The notes: a model not told the origin generated them from the sequence alone. 64,000 bases of DNA from Schlegelella_A sp965246805 (GCA_965246805.1 CBDFFO010000006.1:558001-622000); one strand, 5' to 3'. Positions 8,821 through 17,398 are shown, counted from the stretch's first letter. Translations and numbers: made by a program.

Positions 8821-9281
8821 TGGGCATCTCCACGAAACGCCGATCGGCGAACCCGACGTTTTCATCTCTTTCTTGGGCGCAACGCCTCGGCCTAGCGGGC
8901 TTGGCGCCATTCGTTGCCGGCAGCGCGGCCGTGTGGGTGCTCCGCGATTCGGCCTTCTCCGGATACGCCGGCGTGGCGCTGACGGCCTATGCGGCGACGA
9001 TCGCGGCTTTCCTCGGCGGCGTGCATTGGGGCCCCGCGTTGCGCACCGGCGGGCCGACGCCGATCACGTTGATCTGGGGAGTGCTACCGCAACTCGTGGG
9101 CTGGCTCGCGTTGCTCATGCCCACCCGACCCGGCCTGCTCACATGCGCTGCGCTGATCGTCGCGTGCTATGTGGCCGATCGGCGTCTCTATCCGGACGAA
9201 GGACTGGCGGCGTGGCTTCCGATGCGACTGAGGCTCACCGTGGTGGCAGCGGCGTGCTGCGTTCTCGGCGCTGCTGCTTGA
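8820..9281 (+). CDS. DUF3429-type membrane protein
   Basis: 153 residues. After a basic N-terminus come four to five hydrophobic segments (GLAGLAPFVAGSAAVW, GVALTAYAATIAAFLGGVHW, ITLIWGVLPQLVGWLALLMP, LLTCAALIVACYVADRRLYP). The FLGGVHWG box and DRRLYPDE are characteristic of DUF3429, an inner-membrane family of unknown function. The start codon is shared with the stop of the preceding small membrane protein; a GTG at 8817 in the same frame is the alternative start. Confidence 0.75.
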   Translation: MGISTKRRSANPTFSSLSWAQRLGLAGLAPFVAGSAAVWVLRDSAFSGYAGVALTAYAATIAAFLGGVHWGPALRTGGPTPITLIWGVLPQLVGWLALLMPTRPGLLTCAALIVACYVADRRLYPDEGLAAWLPMRLRLTVVAAACCVLGAAA

Positions 9282-9452
9282 GCGGCGACTCACCACCTTC
9301 GTGAAGCGCTGGCCAGCGCTCGCCGAGCGCTGGCTCGGCCAATCTTGCCGATCAGCGATCACAGTCGTAATGTCGGAGAGGCCATTGAGACTGATTTCTT
9401 GCGGCTGATACTCGCGTTCGCAAGCGGTTGTGCTGCGTCCTTCGAATTCGCC

Positions 9453-10325
9453 ATGAATCAGCAACCCATCCTTCCGAGTCCGAAGCATGCGTTCGTGCTC
9501 GCCGGCGGCGGCAGCCTGGGTGCGGTGCAGGCAGGGATGTTGGCGGAGCTCGTCGCCGCCGGACGATCTCCCGATCTCATTGTCGGCGTGTCGGCCGGCG
9601 CGATCAACGGCGCGTTCCTGGCCCACGAGCCCACCGTGTCGGCGATGGACCGGCTCAGCGCGCTCTGGGGTCGCGTGCGCACGCGCGACATCCTCCCCGT
9701 TTCGATCGGATCGCTGCTGGCCCTGATCGGGCGGCGTGGCTATCTGGCCGAGTCGCACGGGGTCCGCCGCTTGTTGGAACGTGAGCTGCCGTTCAGCGAG
9801 TTCTCCGCCACGCGGATCCCTCTCCACATCATCGCGACCGATCAGGGAACCGGCGCGGAGGTGCTGATTTCCGAAGGCAACGTCGTCGAGGCGATTCTCG
9901 CCAGCTCCGCCATACCGGGAGTGTTCCCACCGGTGGTGCTCGGTGGCAGAACCCTGGTCGATGGTGTCGTGGCCGCGGGCACGCCGATATCGGCGGCCGT
10001 GGCGCTGGGCTGCACGCACCTCACGATCATTCCCTGCGGCTTCACGTGCGTGCAGAGTGCCGTACCTCGGCACGCCATGGGTTTGGCCATGCATGCGATC
10101 ACGTTGCTCGGTGCGCGCCAGCTGCGCGCCGATTTCTCGCGCTACGCCGAGCATGCGCAGCTGTGCGTGGTACCGCCGCTTTGTCCGCTCGCGTACTCTT
10201 CTTACGACTACTCGCACGGCACGGCACTGGTTGCCGCGGCGCGGCTCTCGACGCGTCGGTGGATCGATGACGGCGGTCTCGACAGTCGGGCATTTCCCGA
10301 TCAGCTGCTGTCGCATCACCACTGA
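9453..10325 (+). CDS. Patatin-like phospholipase
   Basis: 290 residues. Hallmarks of patatin lipid acyl hydrolases are all present: oxyanion loop GGGSLGAVQAG (residues ~18-28), nucleophile elbow GVSAG with Ser47, and the dyad Asp170 in LVDGV. The usual DGG/DGA triplet is DGV here. No signal peptide is seen, so it acts inside the cell on membrane lipids or acyl-CoAs. ATG 9453 was chosen because homology begins there; the longer upstream frame reads through intergenic-looking sequence. It is convergent with the SRPBCC gene with only six bases between. Confidence 0.85.
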   Translation: MNQQPILPSPKHAFVLAGGGSLGAVQAGMLAELVAAGRSPDLIVGVSAGAINGAFLAHEPTVSAMDRLSALWGRVRTRDILPVSIGSLLALIGRRGYLAESHGVRRLLERELPFSEFSATRIPLHIIATDQGTGAEVLISEGNVVEAILASSAIPGVFPPVVLGGRTLVDGVVAAGTPISAAVALGCTHLTIIPCGFTCVQSAVPRHAMGLAMHAITLLGARQLRADFSRYAEHAQLCVVPPLCPLAYSSYDYSHGTALVAAARLSTRRWIDDGGLDSRAFPDQLLSHHH

Positions 10326-10331
10326 GTGATT

Positions 10332-10826
10332 TCAAGCCGACTTGATCAGCCCCACCAGCTGATCGAGCGCGGTGCCCCAGCCGTCGTGGAAGCCCATCTT
10401 CTCGTGCATCTGCCGGCCTTCCTCGCTCGGGTGCATCACGACGGCCGTGTACTTCGTGCCGCTTCCCAACGGCGCGAACAAGATCGCTGCCGTGATGTGC
10501 GGAAAGCCCAAGCGTGGCGGAGCCGGTCGGAAGCCCGGCAGCAGTGCGCTGGTCCACACGAGGCGTTCGTTCGGCACCACCTCTAGAAAGCTGCCGCCGT
10601 TCTCCATCTTCTTGCCGTCGGGTGACTGCATCACGTTGCGGAAGATGCCGCCCGGCCGCAGGTCGATCTCGACCTCGGGCGTGGTCCAGGGCGCTGGCGT
10701 GAACCACTTGACCATCATCTCGGGCGTGGTCCAGGCCTTCCAGACCAGCTCCAGCGGCACGTCGACGACACGTTCGAGCACCAGGTCGAGCTTGGGGTCT
10801 GCGCGGTAGGTGGGGTAGAGGCTCAT
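10332..10826 (-). CDS. SRPBCC/AHSA1-family protein
   Basis: 164 residues with the START-like AHSA1 fold: LERVVDVPLELVWKAWTTPE, VKWFTPAPWTTPEVEIDLRP, GGSFLEVVPNERLVWT and the C-terminal HDGWGTALDQLVGLIK. Such genes normally follow an ArsR-type repressor with an ATGA overlap. That repressor survives here only as a C-terminal relic whose stop codon overlaps this ATG. Ligand unknown. Confidence 0.85.
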   Translation of the reverse strand: MSLYPTYRADPKLDLVLERVVDVPLELVWKAWTTPEMMVKWFTPAPWTTPEVEIDLRPGGIFRNVMQSPDGKKMENGGSFLEVVPNERLVWTSALLPGFRPAPPRLGFPHITAAILFAPLGSGTKYTAVVMHPSEEGRQMHEKMGFHDGWGTALDQLVGLIKSA

Positions 10827-10927
10827 GTCCCTGGCTCCTTCAGGCTGGTGAGGTAACTCTCGAGGCGGTCGAGCCGCTGCTCTCAGGTGGCGCGCTGGCG
10901 GGCGAGCGTGGCAATGCCTTCTGACAT
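10823..10927 (-). pseudogene. C-terminal relic of an ArsR-type regulator
   Basis: Reading back from the SRPBCC start, the frame ending in TGA at 10825-10823 (overlapping its ATG) encodes LARQRAT, stop, EQRLDRLESYLTSLKEPGT. The W/ERRLDRLE-L-L pattern is the usual C-terminus of ArsR regulators paired with SRPBCC proteins, and the stop (TGA, 10885-10883) sits where Trp (TGG) is expected. The winged-helix portion is absent; within about 60 bases the sequence reaches the end of a TTT receptor gene. Regulation of the SRPBCC gene by this repressor has presumably been lost. Confidence 0.45.
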
Positions 10928-10989
10928 CGGTTGACGACGGAACTCGTCCGACAGCGAACGCATTGCCGTGCCGCCGGGTTCAGCGGCCT

Positions 10990-11949
10990 TCAATCCATCT
11001 GCAGGCCGATCTTGCGTGCCACCGCGCCCCAGACCTTCGAGTCCGCCGCCAGACGCGCGGCACTGGCCGACGGCGGGTCCGCGACGACCTGCTGGTCGGT
11101 CTGGCGCAGCCGCTCGACGAGATCGGGGTTCTTCAGCGCCGCGGCGAGCGCCGCTTGCATCCTGTCGAGCGTCGCTGCAGGCACGCCTTTGGGCGCGAAC
11201 AGCACCAGCGAGAACGTGGCGTCGAAGCCTGGATAGCCCGACTCTGCCACCGTGGGCACTTCGGGCAGAAGCGGCGAGCGTCGCGCGCCCGACACGGCGA
11301 GTGCGACGAGTTTGCCCGCGCGCACCATCGGCAGCACCGTCGGCCCCGCCAGGAAACCGCAATCGACCTGGCCGCCGAGCATGTCCTGCATCGCCGGGGC
11401 AGGGCCCTTGTACGGCACGTGCGTCATGTCGATGCCAGCCGCGCTCTTGAAGAGTTCGGTGCTGAGGTGGCCGGGTGAGCCGGCACCCCCGGAGGCATAC
11501 GTCATCGGCTTCTGCTTCGCCCGCTTCACCAGTTCGGCGACGGTCTTCACGCCGACGTCCGGGTTGCACACCAGCGTCTGGCTGAACGAGCTGGCGCGCA
11601 TCACGGGCTGCAAATCTTCCGGCTTGAAGTTTAGCTTCGGGTAGACGTGCGGGTTGACGGTCATCAAGGTGTCGGTCGACCATAGCCACGTGTAGCCATC
11701 GGGTGCAGCGCGCGCCGCTTCAGCAGCGCCCAGGTTGCCGGCGGCGCCCGGTTTGTTGTCGATGATGACCGTCTGCTTGAGAGCGACCTGCATCGTCTCG
11801 GCCGCGCTGCGCAGCACGATGTCGCTCGGGCCGCCGGGCGGCAGCGGCACGATCACGCGAATCGGCTTGTCGGGCCACGGGCCGTCGGCCACGGCGAGCG
11901 GTGCCGCGGCGACCAGTACGGCGGCGCAGAGGAGCCCGGCGGGGCTCAT
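10990..11949 (-). CDS. Bug-type TTT substrate-binding protein
   Basis: 319 residues: signal peptide (LLCAAVLVAAAPLAVA), then the Bug signature WPDKPIRVIVPLPPGGPSD, IIDNKPGAAGNLGAAEAARA, GYTWLWSTD and THVPYKGPAPAMQDMLGGQV. These periplasmic proteins bind carboxylates or small aromatics, usually for TctAB-like permeases; none is encoded nearby. The next gene upstream on the strand is only a 36-residue basic protein, so no substrate hint is available from context. Confidence 0.9.
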   Translation of the reverse strand: MSPAGLLCAAVLVAAAPLAVADGPWPDKPIRVIVPLPPGGPSDIVLRSAAETMQVALKQTVIIDNKPGAAGNLGAAEAARAAPDGYTWLWSTDTLMTVNPHVYPKLNFKPEDLQPVMRASSFSQTLVCNPDVGVKTVAELVKRAKQKPMTYASGGAGSPGHLSTELFKSAAGIDMTHVPYKGPAPAMQDMLGGQVDCGFLAGPTVLPMVRAGKLVALAVSGARRSPLLPEVPTVAESGYPGFDATFSLVLFAPKGVPAATLDRMQAALAAALKNPDLVERLRQTDQQVVADPPSASAARLAADSKVWGAVARKIGLQMD

Positions 11950-11964
11950 CGCGGCCGGCCCGTC

Positions 11965-12075
11965 TCAGCCCTTGCCGCCGCGTTTCTTCGCGCCACTGGG
12001 CGTCTTCTTTTCCTGGCTGGAGGGCACCGTTTCCTTGTGGCGACGGGTCTTGTCGGGAGCTGGTTTGCTGGACAT
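11965..12075 (-). CDS. Small Lys-rich protein
   Basis: 36 residues: MSSKPAPDKTRRHKETVPSS, then a basic tail ending KKRGGKG. A GAGG Shine-Dalgarno-like sequence lies shortly upstream of ATG 12075 in the minus direction. Short basic proteins of this kind are frequent in Burkholderiales but have no assigned function. The gene ends 15 bases before the TTT receptor start, so co-transcription is possible. Confidence 0.4.
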   Translation of the reverse strand: MSSKPAPDKTRRHKETVPSSQEKKTPSGAKKRGGKG

Positions 12076-12292
12076 GAAATCGATCCTCGATGCAAAGGGT
12101 GGTCGGAATCAGCAAGACTAGGGCGGTGCTCGGGGCAGGCCTGTGGGATGAGGCCGGCATGCCGCATCGGATGAACGGCTCTGCGGGGTCCTGCAGCGAG
12201 CCGAGGTCGTCGCCGGCCGACAGTCCTCGGCCGCTGCGGCGCAGCTATCCTCACCAACCCCTTCACCACGTGCCGCCCGCGGCCCAGCCACC

Positions 12293-12931
12293 ATGACACG
12301 CTCTCATTCGCTTCGCCGTTTCCGCGTCGCCGCTCTCGTGTCGGGCGCGCTCGTCGCTCTGGCCGCGGCAGCACAACCGCGTCTGCCGACGATTCCGCCT
12401 GCCCAGTACAGCCCCGAGCAAGCGCAGGCCGCCGTCGAGTTCGAGGCGGCGCGCAAGACGCCGGTGTTCGGCCCGTTCGAGCCGTTGATGTACAGCCCGC
12501 AGGTCATGTCGCAGGCCCGCGCGATGGGCGACTACCTGCGCTACCGGTCGGCGATCGGCACGACGCTGAGCGAACTGGCGATCCTCGTCACGGCGCGCGA
12601 ATGGAGTCAGGACTACGAGTGGTACGTGCACCAGCCGATCGCCGCGAAACAGGGCATCGGTGCGGCGATCATCGACGCCATCGCCGATGGTCGCCGTCCG
12701 ACCGGCATGAGCGACGACGAGGAGATCGTCTACGACTTCTCGACCGAACTGCATCGCAACAAGCGCGTCTCCGATGCGACCTTCGCTCGTGCCGACAAGC
12801 GCTTCGGCAAGCAGGGCGTCGTCGACCTGACCGGCATCAACGCCTACTACACGCTGCTGGCGATGCAGCTCAACATGGCCGGCTACGAGCCGCCGAAGGG
12901 CGCGAAGCGGCTCGAGCGATTTCCGAAGTAG
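12293..12931 (+). CDS. Exported carboxymuconolactone decarboxylase (CMD)-family protein
   Basis: 212 residues with an N-terminal signal (FRVAALVSGALVALAAAAQ). The body has the AhpD-like fold signature: LRYRSAIGTTLSELAILVTA, REWSQDYEWYVHQPIAAKQG, then EEIVYDFSTELHRNKRVSD. The CxxC redox pair of AhpD is absent, as in many CMD relatives with YEWxxH, so a peroxidase-reductase role is unlikely. Export of a CMD protein is less usual and suggests a periplasmic substrate. Confidence 0.75.
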   Translation: MTRSHSLRRFRVAALVSGALVALAAAAQPRLPTIPPAQYSPEQAQAAVEFEAARKTPVFGPFEPLMYSPQVMSQARAMGDYLRYRSAIGTTLSELAILVTAREWSQDYEWYVHQPIAAKQGIGAAIIDAIADGRRPTGMSDDEEIVYDFSTELHRNKRVSDATFARADKRFGKQGVVDLTGINAYYTLLAMQLNMAGYEPPKGAKRLERFPK

Positions 12932-12952
12932 CCACCAAGTGCGCGTGAGCGG

Positions 12953-13085
12953 TCATGCCCTATCGACGATCGCCGCATTGACCACCGTCTGCAACTCGCG
13001 GCGGATCGGATAGGCGCTCGACGGCATCAGCTGGGTCATAAAGTCGACACGCACGTCTTCCATCGGGTCGACCCAGAAAGGCGGT
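12953..13085 (-). pseudogene. C-terminal relic of a serine hydrolase (beta-lactamase-like fold)
   Basis: Minus-strand frame ending at 12953 reads RPPFWVDPMEDVRVDFMTQL, then MPSSAYPIRRELQTVVNAAI. FWVDP-ED-xVVFMTQL-PSS-YPIRREL is the usual C-terminus of class-C-like serine hydrolases. Nothing upstream in this frame contains the SxxK or YxN catalytic motifs, so only the last ~45 residues remain. It abuts the end of the CMD gene. Confidence 0.5.
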
Positions 13086-13245
13086 CTATTGAGCTCGGTC
13101 GGATCAAAGGGTTTATCTGGTGCGGCACGACATGAGAATTCCTGCACGATAAACGTCGAGCCGTTCCAAAGCCGGTGACGCGCGGGCACAGAATCGCTTC
13201 CGCGCAAGCCCTTTTGGGCGCGCGATGTCATAGAGGGCGTCCCAC

Positions 13246-15234
13246 GTGAATCGTCTCGTCGGCTCGATCGCATTTCTTTCCACGCTGCTCTCTGGCTTGC
13301 CGGCCCATGCCGGTGCCAGCATCGACACGGCCGCGCCGGCCAGGGCCGCCAGCGTCACCGAAACGACCGACCGCTTCATCGTCGTGCTGCGCGATTCGCG
13401 GGCTGACCCGCGGCCGGCGCTCGCTGCCATTGGCGGCACTTTCGGCGAGCGTTTCGAATACCTGCGTGGGATGTCGGGCGGGGCGCACGTGGTGCGGCTC
13501 GGCCGCCGGGTGTTCCAGGCCGAGGCGCGCCAGATCGCACGCCTCCTGGCCGCTGACCCACGCATCGCGCTGATCGAGCCCGACGAGCTCATGCACCCAC
13601 AGCTGGTGCCCAACGACACAATGTACGGCCAGCAGTGGAATTACTACGAGCCGCTCGGCGGCATCAACCTGCCGGCGGCATGGGACATCACGACCGGCTC
13701 GCCGAACATCACCGTTGCGGTCATCGACACCGGGGCCCGGCCGCACGTCGACCTGGCGGGCCGCTTCACTGCGGGCTACGACTTCATCAGCGACGCCACG
13801 GCGTCGAACGATGGCGATGGCCGCGATGGCGATGCGAGCGACCCCGGCGACTACGGCTGCAATGGCTCCGCGAGCACTTGGCACGGCACCCATGTGGCTG
13901 GCACCATCGGGGCCGCCAGCAACAATGGCGTCGGCGTCACCGGCATCAACTGGGTCTCGAAGATCCTGCCGGTGCGTGTGCTCGGCCGCTGCGGCGGCTA
14001 CACCTCCGACATCGCCGACGGCATGCGCTGGGCCGCGGGCATCGCGGTGGCGGGCGCGCCCGTCAACCCGACGCCGGCGCGGGTCGAGAACCTGAGCCTC
14101 GGTGGTGACGGCCCCTGCTCGTCCACCTTCCAGAGCGCGGTCACCGATGTGGTCGCGCGTGGCACGGTGGTGGTGGTGGCTGCAGGCAACAGCAACGCCG
14201 ACGCGGCGAACGCGCAGCCCGCCAGCTGCAACGGCGTGATCGCCGTGGCCGCGACGATGCGCAACGGCGGCCGCGCGAGCTTCAGCAACTACGGCTCGAA
14301 GGTCGCTATCGCGGCGCCCGGCGGCGGTGGCGGCACGGGCATCTTGTCGACGCTGAACAGCGGCAGCACCACCCCTGGCGCCGACAGCTACGCGTTCTAT
14401 CAGGGCACCAGCATGGCCTCGCCGCACGTGGCCGGCGTGGTCTCGTTGATGTTGTCGCTCGACCCGTCGCTCACGCCGGCGCAGGTTTTGCAGCGCCTGC
14501 GCACCACGGCTCGCGCGTTTCCGAGCGGCACCGGCGCCGACTGCACGACGGCGCTTTGCGGCGCCGGCATCGTCGACGCGGCGGCTAGCCTTGCGGGCCT
14601 CGGCGCGGTGGAGCCGACCTGGAGCAAGATCGCCGACGAAGGCCAGAACTTCACGGTCAGCGGAACCCGCACCGTGCGCTATGGCAGCGGCACGTCCTGG
14701 ATCACGTTGAACGTCACCAACGGCGGCAGTTGCACCAATGCCTTCTTCGGCAGCGACCCGTTGGTCGGCGTGTTCAAGCAATGCGAGGTGTCGTCGACGG
14801 TGCCGCCGCCTGCCGCGACCACGTGGTCGTTCCTCGCCAACGAGAACGAGACCTTCACCGTGAGCGGCACGCAGACCGTGCGCTACGGCAGCGGCTCTAG
14901 CTGGATCACGCTGAGCGTCACCAACGGCGGCACCTGCAGCAACGCGTTTTTCGGCAACGATCCGGTCTTCGGTGCTTACAAGCACTGTGAGTTGCTCGGC
15001 GCCGCAGCGCCGGCCGTCCAGTGGTCGCAGATTGCCAACGAGAACGAGTCGTTCACCGTGAGCGGCACGCAGACGGTTCGCTACGGCAGCGAGCCGGCCT
15101 GGATCACGCGCAGCGTGACCACCAGCGGCGCCTGCACGAACGCGTTCTTCGGCACCGACCCGCTGGTCGGTGTCTCCAAGCAGTGCCAGTTGCGCACGTC
15201 GGCAGGCACTGCGGCGCAGGCCGCCCGGCGTTGA
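13246..15234 (+). CDS. Secreted subtilisin-like (S8) serine protease with three C-terminal repeats
   Basis: 662 residues from GTG 13246: signal peptide (GSIAFLSTLLSGLPAHA), I9-type propeptide (RFIVVLRD ... ARLLAADPRIALIEPDE), mature domain from ~residue 122. The triad is visible: Asp161 (AVIDTG), His213 (HGTHVAGT), Ser389 (GTSMASPHVAG), with oxyanion Asn315 (VAAGN). After residue ~455 come three near-identical 55-residue repeats (W-x-x-IA-NE-E-FTVSGTQTVRYGS ... NAFFG-DP ... K-C), probably substrate- or surface-binding modules. The enzyme is expected to be extracellular, with autocatalytic removal of the propeptide. Confidence 0.92.
   Translation: MNRLVGSIAFLSTLLSGLPAHAGASIDTAAPARAASVTETTDRFIVVLRDSRADPRPALAAIGGTFGERFEYLRGMSGGAHVVRLGRRVFQAEARQIARLLAADPRIALIEPDELMHPQLVPNDTMYGQQWNYYEPLGGINLPAAWDITTGSPNITVAVIDTGARPHVDLAGRFTAGYDFISDATASNDGDGRDGDASDPGDYGCNGSASTWHGTHVAGTIGAASNNGVGVTGINWVSKILPVRVLGRCGGYTSDIADGMRWAAGIAVAGAPVNPTPARVENLSLGGDGPCSSTFQSAVTDVVARGTVVVVAAGNSNADAANAQPASCNGVIAVAATMRNGGRASFSNYGSKVAIAAPGGGGGTGILSTLNSGSTTPGADSYAFYQGTSMASPHVAGVVSLMLSLDPSLTPAQVLQRLRTTARAFPSGTGADCTTALCGAGIVDAAASLAGLGAVEPTWSKIADEGQNFTVSGTRTVRYGSGTSWITLNVTNGGSCTNAFFGSDPLVGVFKQCEVSSTVPPPAATTWSFLANENETFTVSGTQTVRYGSGSSWITLSVTNGGTCSNAFFGNDPVFGAYKHCELLGAAAPAVQWSQIANENESFTVSGTQTVRYGSEPAWITRSVTTSGACTNAFFGTDPLVGVSKQCQLRTSAGTAAQAARR
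14620..15186 (+). repeat. Three 55-residue protein repeats within the S8 protease
   Basis: Repeat units span residues 459-513, 527-581 and 593-647 and are separated by short Pro/Ala linkers. Each begins with Trp, carries FTVSGT(Q/R)TVRYGS and two Cys (one before TNAFF or SNAFF, one at the end), possibly one disulfide per unit. High similarity suggests recent internal duplication. Confidence 0.75.
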
Positions 15235-15312
15235 GCCGAGGCCCGATGGCACGGCCGGCCATCGCGAGCGGCACATCGCTTGCCTCGCCGCGCATCATCC
15301 ACAGGAGGCGAT

Positions 15313-15516
15313 ATGGCAACCAAGAAGGCACCCGCTGCGAAGCGCGAACTGATCGCGCCAAACGGCGACAAGCGACTGGTCCGTCGCGATGAGAAAGGCC
15401 GCATCAAGGAGTCGGACGATCTCGGCAAGTCGCTCGCGGTCGATGTGAGGAAGCCCGCCAAGAAAGCCGTGGCAGCGGGGCAGGGCGACAAGGGCGATCA
15501 GAAGCGCAAGAAGTGA
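15313..15516 (+). CDS. Small basic protein
   Basis: 67 residues, beginning MATKKAPAAKRELIAPNGDK and ending in a Lys-rich tail (QKRKK). A perfect AGGAGG (15303-15308) precedes ATG 15313 at good spacing, so it is almost certainly translated. The central NGDKRLVRRDEKGRIKESDD segment looks like a short conserved module, but the function is unknown. It lies between the protease and an aldo/keto reductase relic. Confidence 0.65.
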   Translation: MATKKAPAAKRELIAPNGDKRLVRRDEKGRIKESDDLGKSLAVDVRKPAKKAVAAGQGDKGDQKRKK

Positions 15517-15577
15517 CCGGCAGCCGCGAATACAAAGGCATCGACTGAGCATCGATAGACATCTCCTGGTGAACCCG

Positions 15578-16164
15578 ATGAAGTCGGTCGATTTGCGCGA
15601 CGGAAGTCGTTGGCCCGCCATCGGCCTCGGCACCTGGAAGATGGGCGAATCGAAGAGCACCCGGTCGGCCGAGGTGGCCGCGATCCGCTTCGCGCTCGAA
15701 CTGGGCTACCGTGTGATCGACACCGCCGAGATGTATGGCGATGGCGGTGCCGAAAAGGTCCGGCCGCGATGGCTGCGCTCGAGCGAACACCGGTGGGCGG
15801 GGCATGCGCGGCCAACCAGGTCTATTACTCGTTGAACCAACGCGCCGTCGAGTTCGATCTGCTGCCGTGGCAGCAAGCACGCCGGATGCCGTTGATGGCG
15901 TACAGCCCGCTCGACCAGGGTGCCGTCTCGCCGAAAGGCCCGTTGAAGGTGGTGGCCGATCGGCTCGGCGCGACCGCGCCCCAGGTCGCCCTGGCGCGAC
16001 TCATCGCGAACAGCGGCGTGTTGGCGATCCCGAAAGCCGTTCAGGCCTCGCACCTGCAGGCGAACCTCGCAGCGGCCGCGCTGGAGCTCGGCGACGCCGA
16101 CCTGGCGGAGATCGATCGAGCCTTTCCGAAGCCGACACGGCCGATGTCGTTGCCGATGCTTTGA
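15578..16164 (+). pseudogene. Aldo/keto reductase with internal deletion and frameshift
   Basis: ATG 15578 starts a normal AKR N-terminus (MKSVDLRDGSRWPAIGLGTW ... YRVIDTAEMYGDGGAEKV), with the catalytic Asp and Tyr in DTAEMY. At about 15762 the frame breaks and, in the next frame, continues at the second half of the family: LERTPVGGACAANQVYYSLN, FDLLPWQQARRMPLMAYSPL, IPKAVQASHLQANLAAAALE. Roughly 90-100 residues carrying the catalytic Lys and His are absent. A deletion plus a frame change explains this; the gene cannot make an active enzyme. Confidence 0.75.
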
Positions 16165-16306
16165 ATGGCGGAGTGGGGCGGTACCGCACATACGGGCACG
16201 GACCTCGTGGTTCCGCGTTGACGAACGATTCGTCGATCAGTTGGCTCCATAACCGCGGACGCTGATATTGGCCCTGGTATAGCGAGCCCGGCGTCGCGTC
16301 GTGGCG

Positions 16307-16828
16307 TCAAGCCTTGGTGCCCCTGACCGGGTACTGCTTTTCCTGAACGAACTTCAACCCGGACAGCAGTGACGCGAGGTCCGGCCGCGAAAACGGCGCG
16401 TTCGAGATGTCGACGACCTGCACGTTGCCTTCGGGATTGATCGCGAAGGTCGCGGGCTCGGCGAAAGGCCGGTAGGTCTCCTGGGGCGAACGCGGATCGG
16501 AGATGTAAAGGCCGAGCTCGCGCATCTGCTCGAAGCTCAAGCCGTAGGCTACCGGGAAGCGCCAGCCTTCTTCTTTGACCTCGGTCTCGGCCTTCTCGCG
16601 CGGATCAGCGGAAACCGCGGCGACCTTGATGCCTGCGGCTTCGAATTCCTGCAGTTGGTCGTTCAGGGTTCCGAGATACTTCTTGCAGAGCGGGCAGTGC
16701 TTGCCGCGATAGACAACGAGCAGGCGCCATCCTTTATCGCCGGTCACGGTGAGGTCGCCACCACCCGCCAGTGGCCAGGTCATCGTCGGAAAAGGGCTGC
16801 CCGCTGCGATGCGTGTCGTGGTGCTCAT
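16307..16828 (-). CDS. Peroxiredoxin (AhpC/TSA family)
   Basis: 173 residues with a thioredoxin-fold redoxin domain: LLVVYRGKHCPLCKKYLGTL carries the peroxidatic-type Cys in a CPLC motif, followed by AAGIKVAAVSADPREKAETE and EPATFAINPEGNVQVVDISN. An AGGAGC site precedes ATG 16828. The CxxC-type site suggests an atypical thiol peroxidase or reductase acting in the cytoplasm. The adjacent gene on the same strand encodes a flavin-binding stress protein, consistent with oxidative-stress defence. Confidence 0.85.
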   Translation of the reverse strand: MSTTTRIAAGSPFPTMTWPLAGGGDLTVTGDKGWRLLVVYRGKHCPLCKKYLGTLNDQLQEFEAAGIKVAAVSADPREKAETEVKEEGWRFPVAYGLSFEQMRELGLYISDPRSPQETYRPFAEPATFAINPEGNVQVVDISNAPFSRPDLASLLSGLKFVQEKQYPVRGTKA

Positions 16829-16867
16829 TGATGCTCCTGGGAGTGGACTGGCGTGGCGCGGGGAAGC

Positions 16868-17398
16868 TCAGGATCGTTCGAACAACAAGGCCGCGTTCTC
16901 GCTCGCGGGGGTGGTTTCCGTCGGCAAGTGATCGGGCGGGCGGAAGCCGACTTCTTCGCTGCGCAACGCCGGCCGGGAGTCGGACTCGGCGCCGGGCCCC
17001 CATTCGCTGACATGGACGATATGCACCTGCACGACGGCGAGATCGGGATCGGTCGGGCCGCCGGGAAACCAGCTGTCGGCTGATGGGCTCCACAAGGACC
17101 TGGCCTTGTCGCCATCCTCGACGACCAGCGACGTCCCGGTGATCGAGATCCAGCAGGCGTCGCCTGGGGGCGAGTAGGCGACGTTGACCGAGGGCTCGGC
17201 GGCGAGTTCGGCAACCGGGTCGCTTCTTCTGGACATGAAGAACCAGAGGCTGTCGTCGGCATCGATCGTCGTGTTCTGCATCGTCATCGGACGCGAATGC
17301 AGACGACCGTTGGCATGGCGGGTGGTGAACATCGCGAACTTGCAGCCCTTGATGTCGTTCCATAGTGCCTGGCGGGAAGGATGTGGGTGCGCTGTCAT
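16868..17398 (-). CDS. Pyridoxamine 5'-phosphate oxidase-like general stress protein
   Basis: 176 residues from ATG 17398 (MTAHPHPSRQALWNDIKGCK). The split-barrel flavin fold is indicated by KFAMFTTRHANGRLHSRPMT, DDSLWFFMSRRSDPVAELAA, VNVAYSPPGDACWISITGTS and LWSPSADSWFPGGPTDPDLA, the pattern of GsiB/YdaG-like general stress proteins rather than true PdxH. It probably binds FMN/FAD. It lies 39 bases upstream of the peroxiredoxin gene on the same strand. Confidence 0.8.
   Translation of the reverse strand: MTAHPHPSRQALWNDIKGCKFAMFTTRHANGRLHSRPMTMQNTTIDADDSLWFFMSRRSDPVAELAAEPSVNVAYSPPGDACWISITGTSLVVEDGDKARSLWSPSADSWFPGGPTDPDLAVVQVHIVHVSEWGPGAESDSRPALRSEEVGFRPPDHLPTETTPASENAALLFERS

Noticed and set aside
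13228..15276. 682-codon minus-strand frame opposite the protease
   Set aside because: Arg/Ala/His-rich shadow of the S8 protease; no recognisable motif, while the + strand has a full catalytic triad.
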